Notes under the pieces: model-generated
What the model saw: the letters and a program-made list of their open reading frames with translations, nothing else
What the model was told of the DNA's origin: nothing
Database searches by the model: none
Shown here: positions 8,147-15,908 of the stretch, in pieces
Layout: each line of letters opens with the position of its first letter
Numbering within the stretch: the stretch's first letter is position 1
Position numbers and translations under genes: made by a program
NCBI RefSeq assembly: GCF_003268775.1
Contig: NZ_QLSU01000050.1
Location: 1 to 56,407 of the forward strand
DNA: 56,407 nt
Reading direction: 5' to 3'
From: Paraburkholderia unamae
GTDB taxonomy: Bacteria; Pseudomonadota; Gammaproteobacteria; Burkholderiales; Burkholderiaceae

Positions 8147-8425
8147 ATGAACAAACAGGAACTCATTGACGCAGTCGCCGCAAGCACGGGCGAGACCAAG
8201 GCAGCCACCGGCGCAGCCATCGACGCGATCCTCGACGTCGTCACGCGTGCGGTCACCTCGGGTGATTCCGTGCAGCTCGTCGGCTTCGGCTCGTTCTCGA
8301 CTGGCCAGCGTGCCGCCCGCGTGGGCCGCAACCCGGCTACGGGCGCGGAGATCCAGATTGCCGCCGCGAAGACGGTGAAGTTCACCGCTGGCAAGGCATT
8401 CAAGGACGCCGTCAACGCGTCGTGA
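8147..8425 (+). CDS. hupB: HU-family nucleoid DNA-binding protein
   Basis: The 92-residue protein is a canonical HU subunit. It starts MNKQELIDAVAASTG, has the core VQLVGFGSFSTGQRAARVGRNPATG near residues 43-68 (the DNA-clamping beta arm with its apical RNPATG and intercalating proline), and ends TVKFTAGKAFKDAVN. HU bends and compacts DNA as a dimer. The gene stands alone with its own upstream region and a long structured 3' region. HupA and HupB cannot be separated from sequence alone. Confidence 0.95.
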   Translation: MNKQELIDAVAASTGETKAATGAAIDAILDVVTRAVTSGDSVQLVGFGSFSTGQRAARVGRNPATGAEIQIAAAKTVKFTAGKAFKDAVNAS

Positions 8426-8680
8426 TGCAAAGTCCGCCGTCATGGCGGACGCGCGAGCCGGCGGGCCACGCTGTGGGTCACACACCGTGAGTCACGCGGT
8501 GGTCGGCTTGCCGGTGCGCGCGTCGGGCGGCGCGGCCATTGGCCGTGCAGCACCGCATCACGCCAGGGCGGTGGCCCGCATTCGGGCGAGCGGCGTCGAG
8601 CCGCTCGCCTGAGTGCGAGAGACGGGAGCGCGAGGCTCCCGGCAAGTCGGCATGGTCACATGCCAGCCGGTATTTTTTTT
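8426..8680 (+). ncRNA. Structured 3' region of the HU transcript, candidate 3'UTR-derived RNA
   Basis: Between the HU stop and a strong intrinsic terminator lie 214 non-coding bases with three further perfect hairpins: GTCCGCC/GGCGGAC (8432-8450), GCGAGCGGC/GCCGCTCGC (8586-8608) and CGGGAGC/GCTCCCG (8623-8641). Such a structured tail ending in a T run is typical of a small RNA processed from an mRNA 3' end or made from its own promoter. I found no clear internal promoter. The end of the convergent cyclase gene follows after 68 more bases. Confidence 0.35.
8639..8680 (+). terminator. Intrinsic terminator downstream of HU
   Basis: A two-part stem, CCGGC (8639-8643) with GCCGG (8666-8670) enclosing GGCATG/CATGCC (8649-8664) and a GTCA loop, is followed by TATTTTTTTT. 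This is a textbook Rho-independent terminator for forward-strand transcripts. It lies 214 bases after the HU stop codon and competes with the upstream CGGGAGC/GCTCCCG stem by two bases. Confidence 0.8.
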
Positions 8681-8747
8681 CCCGCCTGTCTCGCGTTCTG
8701 CGAATTACGTTCTCCAAAGCAGTTGTCCAAAGCGCTTCCATGCGCCT

Positions 8748-10250
8748 TCACACGTCACGCGCCGTGTCGGCTTGCATCGACGCGCGGCTGCTTTCGTTGC
8801 GGCGGCGTTTGGCCTCGTACATCGCGGCGTCGGCTTCGCGCATCATGGCCTCCACGCTCTCGCCTTCTTCGCAGGTCGCAATACCGATTGAAAAGCTCAG
8901 TTTCGGACCGCCATAGAACTGGTTGTTGAGATCAACGAGTTTCGTGATGCTGTCCGCGACCATCTCGACATTGTGCTCGTCGGCTCCGGGCATCAGCACC
9001 GCGAACTCGTCGCCGCCGATGCGCGCCGCCTGATACGGCTTCTGGATCGCCTTCGCGAGCACTTCACCCGCGCGGCGCAGCAACGCATCGCCGGCTGCGT
9101 GGCCGAGCTGGTCGTTCACCGTCTTCAGGTTGTCCATGTCGACGACGATCGCGCTCACCGGGAACGGCCCCTTGCGCTGCAACCGGTTGAGTTCGTCCAC
9201 ATAGAACGAGCGGTTCTTGAGCTTGGTGAGCACGTCGTGCTTGCCGAGGAATTCGAGGTACGCCTCGGCCTTCTTGCGCGCCGTGATGTCGGTGAGCGCG
9301 AGCAGCACGAGATCCCACTGTGCCTCGTGACCGGGAAACACCGAGAATTGCAGGTGCACATTGAGCTCGCTGCCGTCGAGCGCATAATTCACGACCTCGC
9401 GCTGCTGAAAGAGGCGGCCCTCCCACAGATCGAGCAACTGCTCGCGGAAATGCGGGCGCATTTCGTCGCGGAACACGTCGGGCAGGCGCGAGAGCAGCGT
9501 GGCTTTATCCGGTGCGCGGAACATGCCGAGCGTGTAGTGATTCACGTCGAGCACCTCGATCTCGCTCATGCAGCGCTCGACGAATTCGGGGTGTACGTCG
9601 GTGAAGGTGCGAAAGTCGATGATGCCTTGCTCGCGCACCTCGTTGAGCAACTCGCGAATCGCCGAGAAGTTTTCGACCCACAGCGAAACGGGCGCGTGCT
9701 CGAAAACACCGAGCGCATATTGTTCGCTCGCGTGCGCGCGATGCCGCGCCTCCTCCAGCGCCGAAACGTCTTCGATCGCCACGAGCACGCGGCTCCAGTC
9801 GGCTTCGTGTCCGGGCAGGATCACGCCGCGCAGCAGGATGTCCATGCGCCGCCCGGCGAGTGTGTAGTTCACGCTCTTGCTCTCGAAGGTGGCGTTGCCG
9901 GTCCACATCTGTTCGAGCTCGCCCACGTGGGCCTGGAACATGTCGTCGCGCAGCACCTGGGAAAGATGTGCCGCGAGTTCTTCGTAGTCGCGCGCGCCGT
10001 ACAGGTCGAGCGTATGCCGGTTGACCTTGAGCACGCGGATGCAGGCGGAGCACTCGGCCACGCGGCGCGGGTCTGCTTCGAGGAACTGGCGCAGGTTGGT
10101 GACGCCCGCCGCGCGCCAGCGCTCGAAGAGCGCGCGTAGCTGGCTATAGTCTTCGAGCCACAACGAAGTGGGCGTCACGTCGAAGAAGTCGAGCAGATCG
10201 ACGCCCATGTTGGCGAAACTGGCTGCGTTGGCCGGGGTGCCTTGTTGCAT
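8748..10250 (-). CDS. Diguanylate cyclase with tandem duplicated PAS-like sensor domains
   Basis: A 500-residue protein making cyclic di-GMP. The C-terminal GGDEF domain (about residues 333-490) has an intact active site, ARIGGDEFAVLM at 409-420. No RxxD inhibitory site precedes it, so product feedback is probably absent. The N-terminal 330 residues are two copies of one PAS-like domain (about 22-172 and 182-332) at an exact 160-residue offset: SLWLEDYS (29-36) and SLWVENFS (189-196), VNRHTL and VNHYTL, PGHEADW and PGHEAQW. There is no signal peptide or membrane segment, so the sensor is cytoplasmic. The start at 10250 begins the conserved N terminus; an in-frame ATG at 10430 adds 60 low-complexity residues. 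Confidence 0.87.
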   Translation of the reverse strand: MQQGTPANAASFANMGVDLLDFFDVTPTSLWLEDYSQLRALFERWRAAGVTNLRQFLEADPRRVAECSACIRVLKVNRHTLDLYGARDYEELAAHLSQVLRDDMFQAHVGELEQMWTGNATFESKSVNYTLAGRRMDILLRGVILPGHEADWSRVLVAIEDVSALEEARHRAHASEQYALGVFEHAPVSLWVENFSAIRELLNEVREQGIIDFRTFTDVHPEFVERCMSEIEVLDVNHYTLGMFRAPDKATLLSRLPDVFRDEMRPHFREQLLDLWEGRLFQQREVVNYALDGSELNVHLQFSVFPGHEAQWDLVLLALTDITARKKAEAYLEFLGKHDVLTKLKNRSFYVDELNRLQRKGPFPVSAIVVDMDNLKTVNDQLGHAAGDALLRRAGEVLAKAIQKPYQAARIGGDEFAVLMPGADEHNVEMVADSITKLVDLNNQFYGGPKLSFSIGIATCEEGESVEAMMREADAAMYEAKRRRNESSRASMQADTARDV

Positions 10251-10584
10251 GTCGGTTGGATGTAAGGGAGCGGTGCGCTGCGGCGTCAGGCCGTGCGGAT
10301 AACCGAATCCTGGCACACCTTGGGGCCTGTGTGAGCGTCGAGGCGGCAGATGGAGCGATGTTGCAGCGGCGCGCGCAGCCGATGAAGCGTCCAGCGATCC
10401 ATTCTGGATAACGGCAGATTGCGGGCGCAACTGTAGGATGGCGGCCCGCGCCGCCTGCGCTTAGGCATGAATGCGTTCATCATCGCGCGCGTCAGCGAGG
10501 AACGGCTTTAACGGCCGCATTGGCACGCTGGTACGCTGGCACGCGCGAAGCGATCGCGCGACAGTCTGGAACGACGCTTCGCCT
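10251..10584. other. Intergenic region between the cyclase and DUF427 genes
   Basis: Both flanking genes are on the reverse strand, so this holds the cyclase promoter and the DUF427 3' end. I see no supported gene and no strong promoter. A short inverted repeat ATGAA-TGCG-TTCAT lies near 10467-10480. Confidence 0.4.
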
Positions 10585-10962
10585 TCAGTCGAACGTTTCG
10601 ATCGAATCGACGCGCTCCGGGTAGAACGCGAGATGCGCCTTGATCGCGGCCACCGCGGGGTGCGGCATTTCGTAGCTCCAGATCGCGTTCACCGCACGCT
10701 CGCCGCCCGGCGTGATCGAGTAATAGGACGCTTCGCCCTTGTACGGGCACCAGCTCGTGTGCGGGGTGCGGGCGAACAGCGTCATGTCCGCGTCCTCGCG
10801 CGGCACATAGAACACGGCGGGATAGTTCGCCTCGCGCAGCGTGAGCGCGCGGCGCGTGTCGGCCACGACGCGCCCGCCTGCCTTCACCACCACGCGGGCG
10901 TGCGCGGGTTCTATCGTGATCGGATGATCGGGGCCGGGAATCTTGACGGTTCGGGTGTCCAT
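10585..10962 (-). CDS. DUF427 family protein
   Basis: The 125-residue protein matches the DUF427 family, small cytoplasmic beta-rich proteins of unknown biochemical role. The family core is ARVVVKAGGRVVADTRRALTL near residue 21, YPAVFYVPREDADM near 47, and HTSWCPYKGEASYYSI near 70. The start at 10962 (MDTRTVKIPG) is fixed by AAAAGGAG seven bases upstream; the open frame continues to 11217 but that part does not resemble the family. The ssuD-like gene is divergent across 301 bases and no functional link is evident. Confidence 0.87.
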   Translation of the reverse strand: MDTRTVKIPGPDHPITIEPAHARVVVKAGGRVVADTRRALTLREANYPAVFYVPREDADMTLFARTPHTSWCPYKGEASYYSITPGGERAVNAIWSYEMPHPAVAAIKAHLAFYPERVDSIETFD

Positions 10963-11263
10963 GCGTGGACTCCTTTTCGCTGGGTACCGCGTGGGCTGAA
11001 CCGGCGCGCCATGCGCGAGCGGCGCGGCGCCGCCGGGTGTGCGATCCAGTTTAGGCCACGGTTCGTTTTCGCGTGCGGCGCGTCGCGGCGGCGCGCGCAT
11101 AGCCGAAAACGTCATATGCAATTGCCGATTAACTGGTAGGGGAATGCGCCCCTGGCTGTTCCAATGTGCGAGCACCCGCCCGACGCACGGGCGGCGGAAG
11201 CCGCGCGATAGCGCCATATGCGCCCGCGCTGCGCGTCCTTATTCACCCGCAGCAGGATCATTG
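10963..11263. other. Divergent intergenic region, DUF427 / ssuD
   Basis: It contains the DUF427 ribosome site next to 10963 and an AGGA ribosome site before ssuD. CATATG occurs twice (near 11115 and 11216). No gene, convincing promoter pair or regulator box was recognised. Confidence 0.4.
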
Positions 11264-12409
11264 ATGAGTCTCGACATTTTCTGGTTCTTGCCGACCTCGG
11301 GCGACACCCGCTACCTCGGCAAATCCGATTTCGGCCGCGCGCCGACCAACGCGTATATGCGCCAGATCGCCGTGACGGCCGAAGAACTCGGCTATGACGG
11401 CCTGCTCATTCCCACCGGCAGCAGTTGCCTCGACCCGTGGGTGACGGCGGCGAGCCTCGCGCCGGTCACGCACCGAATCAAGCTGCTCGTGGCGCTGCGC
11501 ACGTCGCTGGGCGGCCCGACCGCTTCGGCGCGCCAGGCGGCCACGCTCGATCAGGCGTTGAACGGCCGCCTGCTGCTCAATGTCGTGCCGGGCGGCGACG
11601 CCACCGAGCTGGCTGCCGACGGCGTGTTCCTCGGCCACGACGAGCGCTACGAAGCCGCCGACGAGTTCCTCACCATCTGGCGCGATCTGCTGCGCGGCGA
11701 GACGGTGAACTTCGAGGGCAAGCATCTGCGCGTGGAAGGCGCGCAGAACTTCCACGCGCCGGTGCAGACGCCGTATCCGCCGCTGTACTTCGGCGGCTCG
11801 TCGCCGGCCGCGCACGAGCTGGCGGCCAGGCACGTGGATGCGTATCTCACCTGGGGCGAGCCGCCCGAGGCCGTGGCGCAAAAGTTCGCCGACATTCGCG
11901 CGCGGGCGGCGCGCCACGGCCGCACGCTCAAGCTCGGCGTGCGCCTGCATGTGATCGTGCGTGAGACCAACGAAGAAGCCTGGGCCGCCGCCGACCGACT
12001 GATCAGCAAGCTCGACGACGACGACATCCGCCGCGCCCAGGAGAACTACGCGCGCATGGATTCGGTGGGCCAGCGCCGCATGGCCGAACTGCACGGCGGC
12101 CGCCGCGACAAGCTCGAAGTCAGCCCGAACCTGTGGGCCGGCGTGGGTCTGGTGCGCGGCGGCGCGGGCACGGCGCTCGTGGGCGACCCGCAGACGGTGG
12201 CGCTGCGGCTCAAGGAATACGTCGACGCGGGCGCGGACAGCTTCGTGCTTTCCGGCTATCCGCACCTGGAAGAGGCGATCCGCTTCGCCGAGCTCGTGTT
12301 CCCGCTGCTGCCGGGCAAAAAGCCGGTGACGCTGCGCGACCAGACCTTGACTGGCGGGGCGTTCGACGTGCGCGCGCACGAGCGCGGCCAGGAGGCCGTG
12401 CGCGCCTGA
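11264..12409 (+). CDS. ssuD: FMNH2-dependent alkanesulfonate monooxygenase
   Basis: The 381-residue product has the SsuD length and signature: MSLDIFWFLPTSGDTRYLG at the N terminus, ARQAATLDQALNGRLLLNVVPGGD near residue 90, and YFGGSSPAAHELAARHVDAYLTWGEPP near 165. SsuD uses reduced FMN from a partner reductase to release sulfite from C1-C14 alkanesulfonates during sulfate starvation. The usual partners (ssuE reductase, ssuABC transporter) are not adjacent, so this may be a stand-alone copy or an SsuD homologue with another sulfonated substrate. It converges with the vanB-like gene across a strong hairpin. Confidence 0.9.
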   Translation: MSLDIFWFLPTSGDTRYLGKSDFGRAPTNAYMRQIAVTAEELGYDGLLIPTGSSCLDPWVTAASLAPVTHRIKLLVALRTSLGGPTASARQAATLDQALNGRLLLNVVPGGDATELAADGVFLGHDERYEAADEFLTIWRDLLRGETVNFEGKHLRVEGAQNFHAPVQTPYPPLYFGGSSPAAHELAARHVDAYLTWGEPPEAVAQKFADIRARAARHGRTLKLGVRLHVIVRETNEEAWAAADRLISKLDDDDIRRAQENYARMDSVGQRRMAELHGGRRDKLEVSPNLWAGVGLVRGGAGTALVGDPQTVALRLKEYVDAGADSFVLSGYPHLEEAIRFAELVFPLLPGKKPVTLRDQTLTGGAFDVRAHERGQEAVRA

Positions 12410-12414
12410 GCGCC

Positions 12415-12445
12415 TGAGCGTACGGGCGCCGCCGCCCGTGGCTCA
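12415..12445. terminator. Hairpin terminator between convergent ssuD and vanB
   Basis: TGAGC followed by ACGGGCG (12415-12428) pairs with CGCCCGT and GCTCA (12433-12445), giving 12 pairs with a small internal bulge and a 4-base loop. It starts 5 bases after the ssuD stop and overlaps the vanB stop codon, so it could end transcription both ways. No T run is present. Confidence 0.6.
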
Positions 12446-13405
12446 AAGATCGAGCACGAGTTCGGGCGTGCGCGAACGCGAAACGCAGATCATCAGGCGC
12501 TGGTTCGCCGCGCGTTCGGCTTCGTCCAGCACGAAGTCGCGATGCTCGGCCGCGCCCTCGATCAGCGGCGTTTCGCAACTGCCGCACAAGCCCTCGCGGC
12601 ACGCATGCGGCAACGCGTGGCCGTGGCGCTCCAGGCACGCGAGGATCGACTCGTCGGCTTCGACCGTGCAGCGCTGGCCGCTGCGCGCGAGCACCACGGT
12701 GAACGAGGCTGGCGGCGCGTCGCCGTGCGGGGCCTCGGAGGCCGCCGCGGGCGGCGCGGCGAAGCGCTCGAAATGCACGCGCTCGCGCGCGACGCCGCGG
12801 GCCTCGGCGGCTTGCGCGACGGCGTCCATCATCGCCGCGGGGCCGCAGCAGTAGACGTGCTCATGCGCGTCGATTCCGTCGAGCCACGCCTGGAGTTGAG
12901 GGCGAGCACCTTCGTCGTCCACATGCAGACGCACACGCGCGCCGAATGTGCTCAGGAATCCCAGGTAAGCCGCGCGCTCCCGCGAACGCACCGCATAGTC
13001 GAGCGACCAGCGCGCGCCAGCACGCTCGCAGGCGCGAATCATGCTCAGGATCGGCGTGATGCCGATTCCGCCCGCAATGAAGCGGTGCGCCGCGCCCTCG
13101 CGCGCGAGCGCAAACAGCGTGCGCGGCGGCGAGACCGCGAGCCGGTCGCCTTCGCGCAGGGTCTCGTGCACATGGCGCGAGCCGCCGCGCGAGGACGCGG
13201 CGAGCCCGACGCCAAGGCAGTAGCGATGCGTCTCCACAGGATCGTTGCACAACGAGTACTGGCGCGTGAGACCGTGCGCGAGCGCGACGTCCACATGCGC
13301 GCCCGCTTCGAAAGACGGCAGCGCGCCGCCGTCCGCGCGCACGAGCTCCACGCCGAGCACGCCTTCGGCCTCGCGCGAAAGGCGCTTGACGACGACTTCG
13401 ATCAT
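12443..13405 (-). CDS. vanB: Vanillate O-demethylase-type reductase component
   Basis: A 320-residue class IA oxygenase reductase. From the N terminus it has an FMN-binding barrel with RQYSLCND (about residues 48-55), an NADH-binding domain with FIAGGIGITPILSMI (about 108-122) and YCCGPAAMMDA (about 183-193), and a C-terminal plant-type [2Fe-2S] ferredoxin with CREGLCGSCETPL (about 268-280) and a final Cys near 307. Electrons pass from NADH via FMN to the iron-sulfur centre and on to the Rieske oxygenase encoded upstream. The ATG overlaps the oxygenase stop (ATGA). Other VanB/phthalate-reductase systems look alike, so vanillate is inferred. Confidence 0.85.
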   Translation of the reverse strand: MIEVVVKRLSREAEGVLGVELVRADGGALPSFEAGAHVDVALAHGLTRQYSLCNDPVETHRYCLGVGLAASSRGGSRHVHETLREGDRLAVSPPRTLFALAREGAAHRFIAGGIGITPILSMIRACERAGARWSLDYAVRSRERAAYLGFLSTFGARVRLHVDDEGARPQLQAWLDGIDAHEHVYCCGPAAMMDAVAQAAEARGVARERVHFERFAAPPAAASEAPHGDAPPASFTVVLARSGQRCTVEADESILACLERHGHALPHACREGLCGSCETPLIEGAAEHRDFVLDEAERAANQRLMICVSRSRTPELVLDL

Positions 13406-14472
13406 TGCGTCGCTCCGCTCGCGGGCGCGGCCGCCCTGGTTTCCCCCTGCTGCGCGCGCTCGGCTTCGAGCCGCTGGTTCACGGTCCAGCGGAACTGCGA
13501 GAGCGCGCTGTCGATGCCGAACGCCATCATTTTGAAATCGGGATCGAGCGAGAGATTGCGCTGCTGCGCCGTGATGATCGCGCGGTCCTCGTCGAAGGCT
13601 TCGACGATGGCGTCATGTACGGAGCGCGTGACCTCGGGCCGGTCGATCGCGAAGTTGTGCGGCTGCGCGAAAAAGTAGTGCGTGGAGGTTTCCGTCTCCG
13701 GCGTGAGCGCCTGGCAACTGCGGAACTCGGCAGCGTCCACGCGCGCGCCTTCGCGCGCGCCGGTGCCGGTAGGCGCCATGCCCGAATCCATCAGCAGGAC
13801 GCCTGGAATCGTGAAGTCGTAGATGTTCCAGCGATCGACATTGCCGGGCCAGTGCTTCACGGCGGCCGCGAAGGGGGGCGCCTTGATGTCCATGGTCCAG
13901 CGCGTGACGCGCACGCCGCCTTCGATGCGCTCCACCTTCGGCTGCACGCTCGCGTAGCTTTCGGGGCCGCCCAGCGTGCCCGGATGCACGAAGGGCAGAT
14001 GCGAGAAGTCGAGCAGGTTGTCGCAGATGAGCAGGTAGTTCACGTCGTAGTGGATGTAGCCGGGCAGGCAGCGCCAGGCGGGGTCGTCCACCCAGTGCGT
14101 GTCGGGAATCGTTGCGGGGTCGGCGAGCGCCGGGTCGCCCATCCAGATCCAGATCCAGCGGTGGCGCTCGACCACGGGGTAGCTCGCCACCTTCGCCTGC
14201 GGCGGAATGCGGGCCTGCGCGGGCGCTTCCACGCACACGCCGCTCGCGTCGAACTTCAGGCCGTGATAGAGGCAGCGCACGCAGTCGCCCTCGCGGCGGC
14301 CGATCGAAAGCGGCGCGCCGCGATGGCAGCAGCGGTCTTGCAACGCGACGACATGGCCGTCCGAGCCTCGATACAGCAGCACCGGCGTGCCGATGATCGT
14401 GCGGGAAAAGAGCGCTTCGTCGGTCACTTCGTGCGACCACGCCGCCACGTACCACGTGTTGCGAATGAACAT
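13402..14472 (-). CDS. vanA: Rieske oxygenase component, vanillate O-demethylase type
   Basis: The 356-residue protein starts MFIRNTWYVAAWSHEV, the VanA-type N terminus; the open frame upstream of 14472 is not conserved. The Rieske cluster ligands are Cys48/His50 in RCCHRGAPLSIG and Cys67/His70 in CLYHG. The mononuclear-iron site lies in DNLLDFSHLPFVHPGT near residue 160. Such enzymes remove aryl O-methyl groups as formaldehyde, or hydroxylate related ring substrates. It forms a two-gene operon with the reductase and is divergent from a LysR regulator, whereas many van operons use a GntR-type VanR. The true substrate may therefore be another methoxylated or carboxylated aromatic. Confidence 0.83.
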   Translation of the reverse strand: MFIRNTWYVAAWSHEVTDEALFSRTIIGTPVLLYRGSDGHVVALQDRCCHRGAPLSIGRREGDCVRCLYHGLKFDASGVCVEAPAQARIPPQAKVASYPVVERHRWIWIWMGDPALADPATIPDTHWVDDPAWRCLPGYIHYDVNYLLICDNLLDFSHLPFVHPGTLGGPESYASVQPKVERIEGGVRVTRWTMDIKAPPFAAAVKHWPGNVDRWNIYDFTIPGVLLMDSGMAPTGTGAREGARVDAAEFRSCQALTPETETSTHYFFAQPHNFAIDRPEVTRSVHDAIVEAFDEDRAIITAQQRNLSLDPDFKMMAFGIDSALSQFRWTVNQRLEAERAQQGETRAAAPASGATQ

Positions 14473-14554
14473 GTCGTGTCTCCGGTTTCGTTGTATTGGG
14501 CGCTGACCGGCCGGCTTGCCGCCGGTGAAAACGCTTGACCCGAAGATAGATTTC

Positions 14555-14582
14555 GCCTCAACATGCGTCAATCCAATGAGGC
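14555..14582. promoter_or_regulatory. Candidate LysR operator upstream of vanA
   Basis: A perfect 6-bp inverted repeat GCCTCA (14555-14560) / TGAGGC (14577-14582) with 16 bases between lies in the 130-base divergent region, about 20 bases before the regulator start. The layout fits a LysR-type site controlling both genes. Confidence 0.35.
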
Positions 14583-14602
14583 TAATGCGTTGAATGCACA
14601 CC

Positions 14603-15529
14603 ATGCATGTGCGAGATCTGGACCTGAATCTGTTGAGCGTGTTCGACGCGTTGCTGCGCGAGCGCAGCGTCACGCGCGCCGCCGCCGAAGTCGGCCTCAC
14701 GCAGGGCGCGATGAGCCACGCGCTGAACCGGCTGCGCGCGTATTTCGAAGACCAGTTGTTCGTGAAGACGCCCACCGGCATGGCGCCCACGGCCAAGGCT
14801 GCGATGCTCGCGCCCGCGATCATGGAAATCATGGCGAAACTGCGCGAAGACGTGGTTTCCCAGGCGCAGTTCCACCCGCAAACGGCGCGGCGCAGCTTCA
14901 CGCTGTGCATGACCGATATGGGCGAGCTGGTGTTCCTGCCGCCGCTCATGCGCCAGTTGCGCAAGTTCGCGCCGCACTGCACGCTGCGCAGCGTGCAGGT
15001 GCCGCTGCCGCAGGTGAAGGACATGCTGGCTTCGGGCGAGGCCGATCTCGCACTGGGCTCCTTTCGCACCGCGCCCGACGACCTGTTCCAGCAACTGCTT
15101 TTTCTGCACGAATTCGTGACGATGGTGAGCGTGCGCAACACGGCGGTGGGCGACACGATCACGCGCGAGCAGTTCGAAACGCTGCGCCATATCGTGGTGA
15201 CGCTCGCGAGCCCCGGCGGCGCGGCTTACGACGCCGCGTTCGACGAGCACGGCATTCGCCGCAACGTGTATCTCTCCACGCCGCATTTCCTCGCCGTGCC
15301 GCTGCTCATCGACCAGCATCCCGACCTGATCGCCACGGTGCCGCTCGAACTGGGCAACGTGTTCGCGAAGCTCGGCACGGTGAAGATCGTGCCGCCGCCG
15401 GTGCCGCTGCCGCCGTTCGGCCTGCGGCAGTTCTGGCACCCGAGATTTCACGAGGATCGCGCGAACATCTGGCTGCGCCGGCTGATCAAGGAGACGTTCG
15501 AGCATTACCCCGACGTGCGCACCGACTGA
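14603..15529 (+). CDS. LysR-family transcriptional regulator of the vanAB-type operon
   Basis: A 308-residue LysR protein. The N-terminal winged helix (residues 1-65) contains LDLNLLSVFDALLRERSVTRAAAEVGLTQGAMSHALNRL in the NahR/NodD style, followed by a periplasmic-binding-like effector domain (about 90-300). Regulators of this subgroup respond to aromatic acids. It is divergent from the Rieske oxygenase gene, the usual arrangement for a cognate activator. ATGs at 14594 and 14603 are both possible; the second gives the usual N terminus and neither has a strong ribosome site. Confidence 0.87.
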   Translation: MHVRDLDLNLLSVFDALLRERSVTRAAAEVGLTQGAMSHALNRLRAYFEDQLFVKTPTGMAPTAKAAMLAPAIMEIMAKLREDVVSQAQFHPQTARRSFTLCMTDMGELVFLPPLMRQLRKFAPHCTLRSVQVPLPQVKDMLASGEADLALGSFRTAPDDLFQQLLFLHEFVTMVSVRNTAVGDTITREQFETLRHIVVTLASPGGAAYDAAFDEHGIRRNVYLSTPHFLAVPLLIDQHPDLIATVPLELGNVFAKLGTVKIVPPPVPLPPFGLRQFWHPRFHEDRANIWLRRLIKETFEHYPDVRTD

Positions 15530-15559
15530 GCGACCCACAGGTCCGCCCGCCCACAATTT

Positions 15560-15652
15560 ATTCCTGTGAGTGATAATTCATTTTTATGCGTGTGAGTGAT
15601 ATTTACGAAATATTCGCCACAGGCATATAATCGGTTTATGCCTCACAGGAAT
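15560..15652. promoter_or_regulatory. hipBA operators: inverted and direct repeats around the promoter
   Basis: An exact 11-base inverted pair, ATTCCTGTGAG (15560-15570) and CTCACAGGAAT (15642-15652), brackets the hipB promoter. TGTGAGTGATA occurs as an exact direct repeat at 15565-15575 and 15591-15601, the second copy touching the -35 box. The right-hand element covers the AGGA ribosome site of hipB. This spacing allows HipB dimers to bind several sites, loop the DNA and block both transcription start and translation. Confidence 0.7.
15602..15631 (+). promoter_or_regulatory. hipBA promoter
   Basis: A perfect -10 TATAAT at 15626-15631 lies 18 bases after a -35-like TTTACG (15602-15607; 4 of 6). 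Transcription would start near 15638, about 20 bases before the hipB ATG, between the putative operators. Confidence 0.7.
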
Positions 15653-15657
15653 ATGCC

Positions 15658-15906
15658 ATGAAGATCATCGTCCAGACGCCCGCCGGGCTTGGCGAGATTC
15701 TGATGTCGGCGCGCAAGGCGCGCGGCCTGACCCAGGCGCAGGCGGCGGCCCATCTCGGCATCGGCCAGCCGCGCTTGTCCGCGCTCGAAACCACGGGCGC
15801 GGCCAGCCTGTCGCTCGAACAGATGCTCGCGCTCTTCGCGCTCTACGGGCTGGAGTTCTGCGTGCAGTCGCGCGAGGCCGCGGGCGCGGCTGCGCCGGAG
15901 TGGTGA
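15658..15906 (+). CDS. hipB: HipB-type antitoxin (XRE helix-turn-helix)
   Basis: An 82-residue protein with one HTH-XRE domain (about residues 10-65): LGEILMSARKARGLTQAQAAAHLGIGQPRLSALETTG. HipB antitoxins bind their own promoter as dimers and hold the HipA kinase inactive. The gene starts at the ATG 15658, five bases after the right-hand operator, and its stop overlaps a GTG of the next gene (GTGA). It lies in a compact two-gene operon with hipA. The C-terminal tail (SREAAGAAAPEW) ends in Trp, as in antitoxins whose tail contacts the toxin. Confidence 0.9.
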   Translation: MKIIVQTPAGLGEILMSARKARGLTQAQAAAHLGIGQPRLSALETTGAASLSLEQMLALFALYGLEFCVQSREAAGAAAPEW

Positions 15907-15908
15907 CG

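Noticed and set aside
10251..10430. 60-residue N-terminal extension of the diguanylate cyclase
   Set aside because: It is low-complexity and lacks membrane or signal features; the conserved repeat pattern starts after the ATG at 10250.
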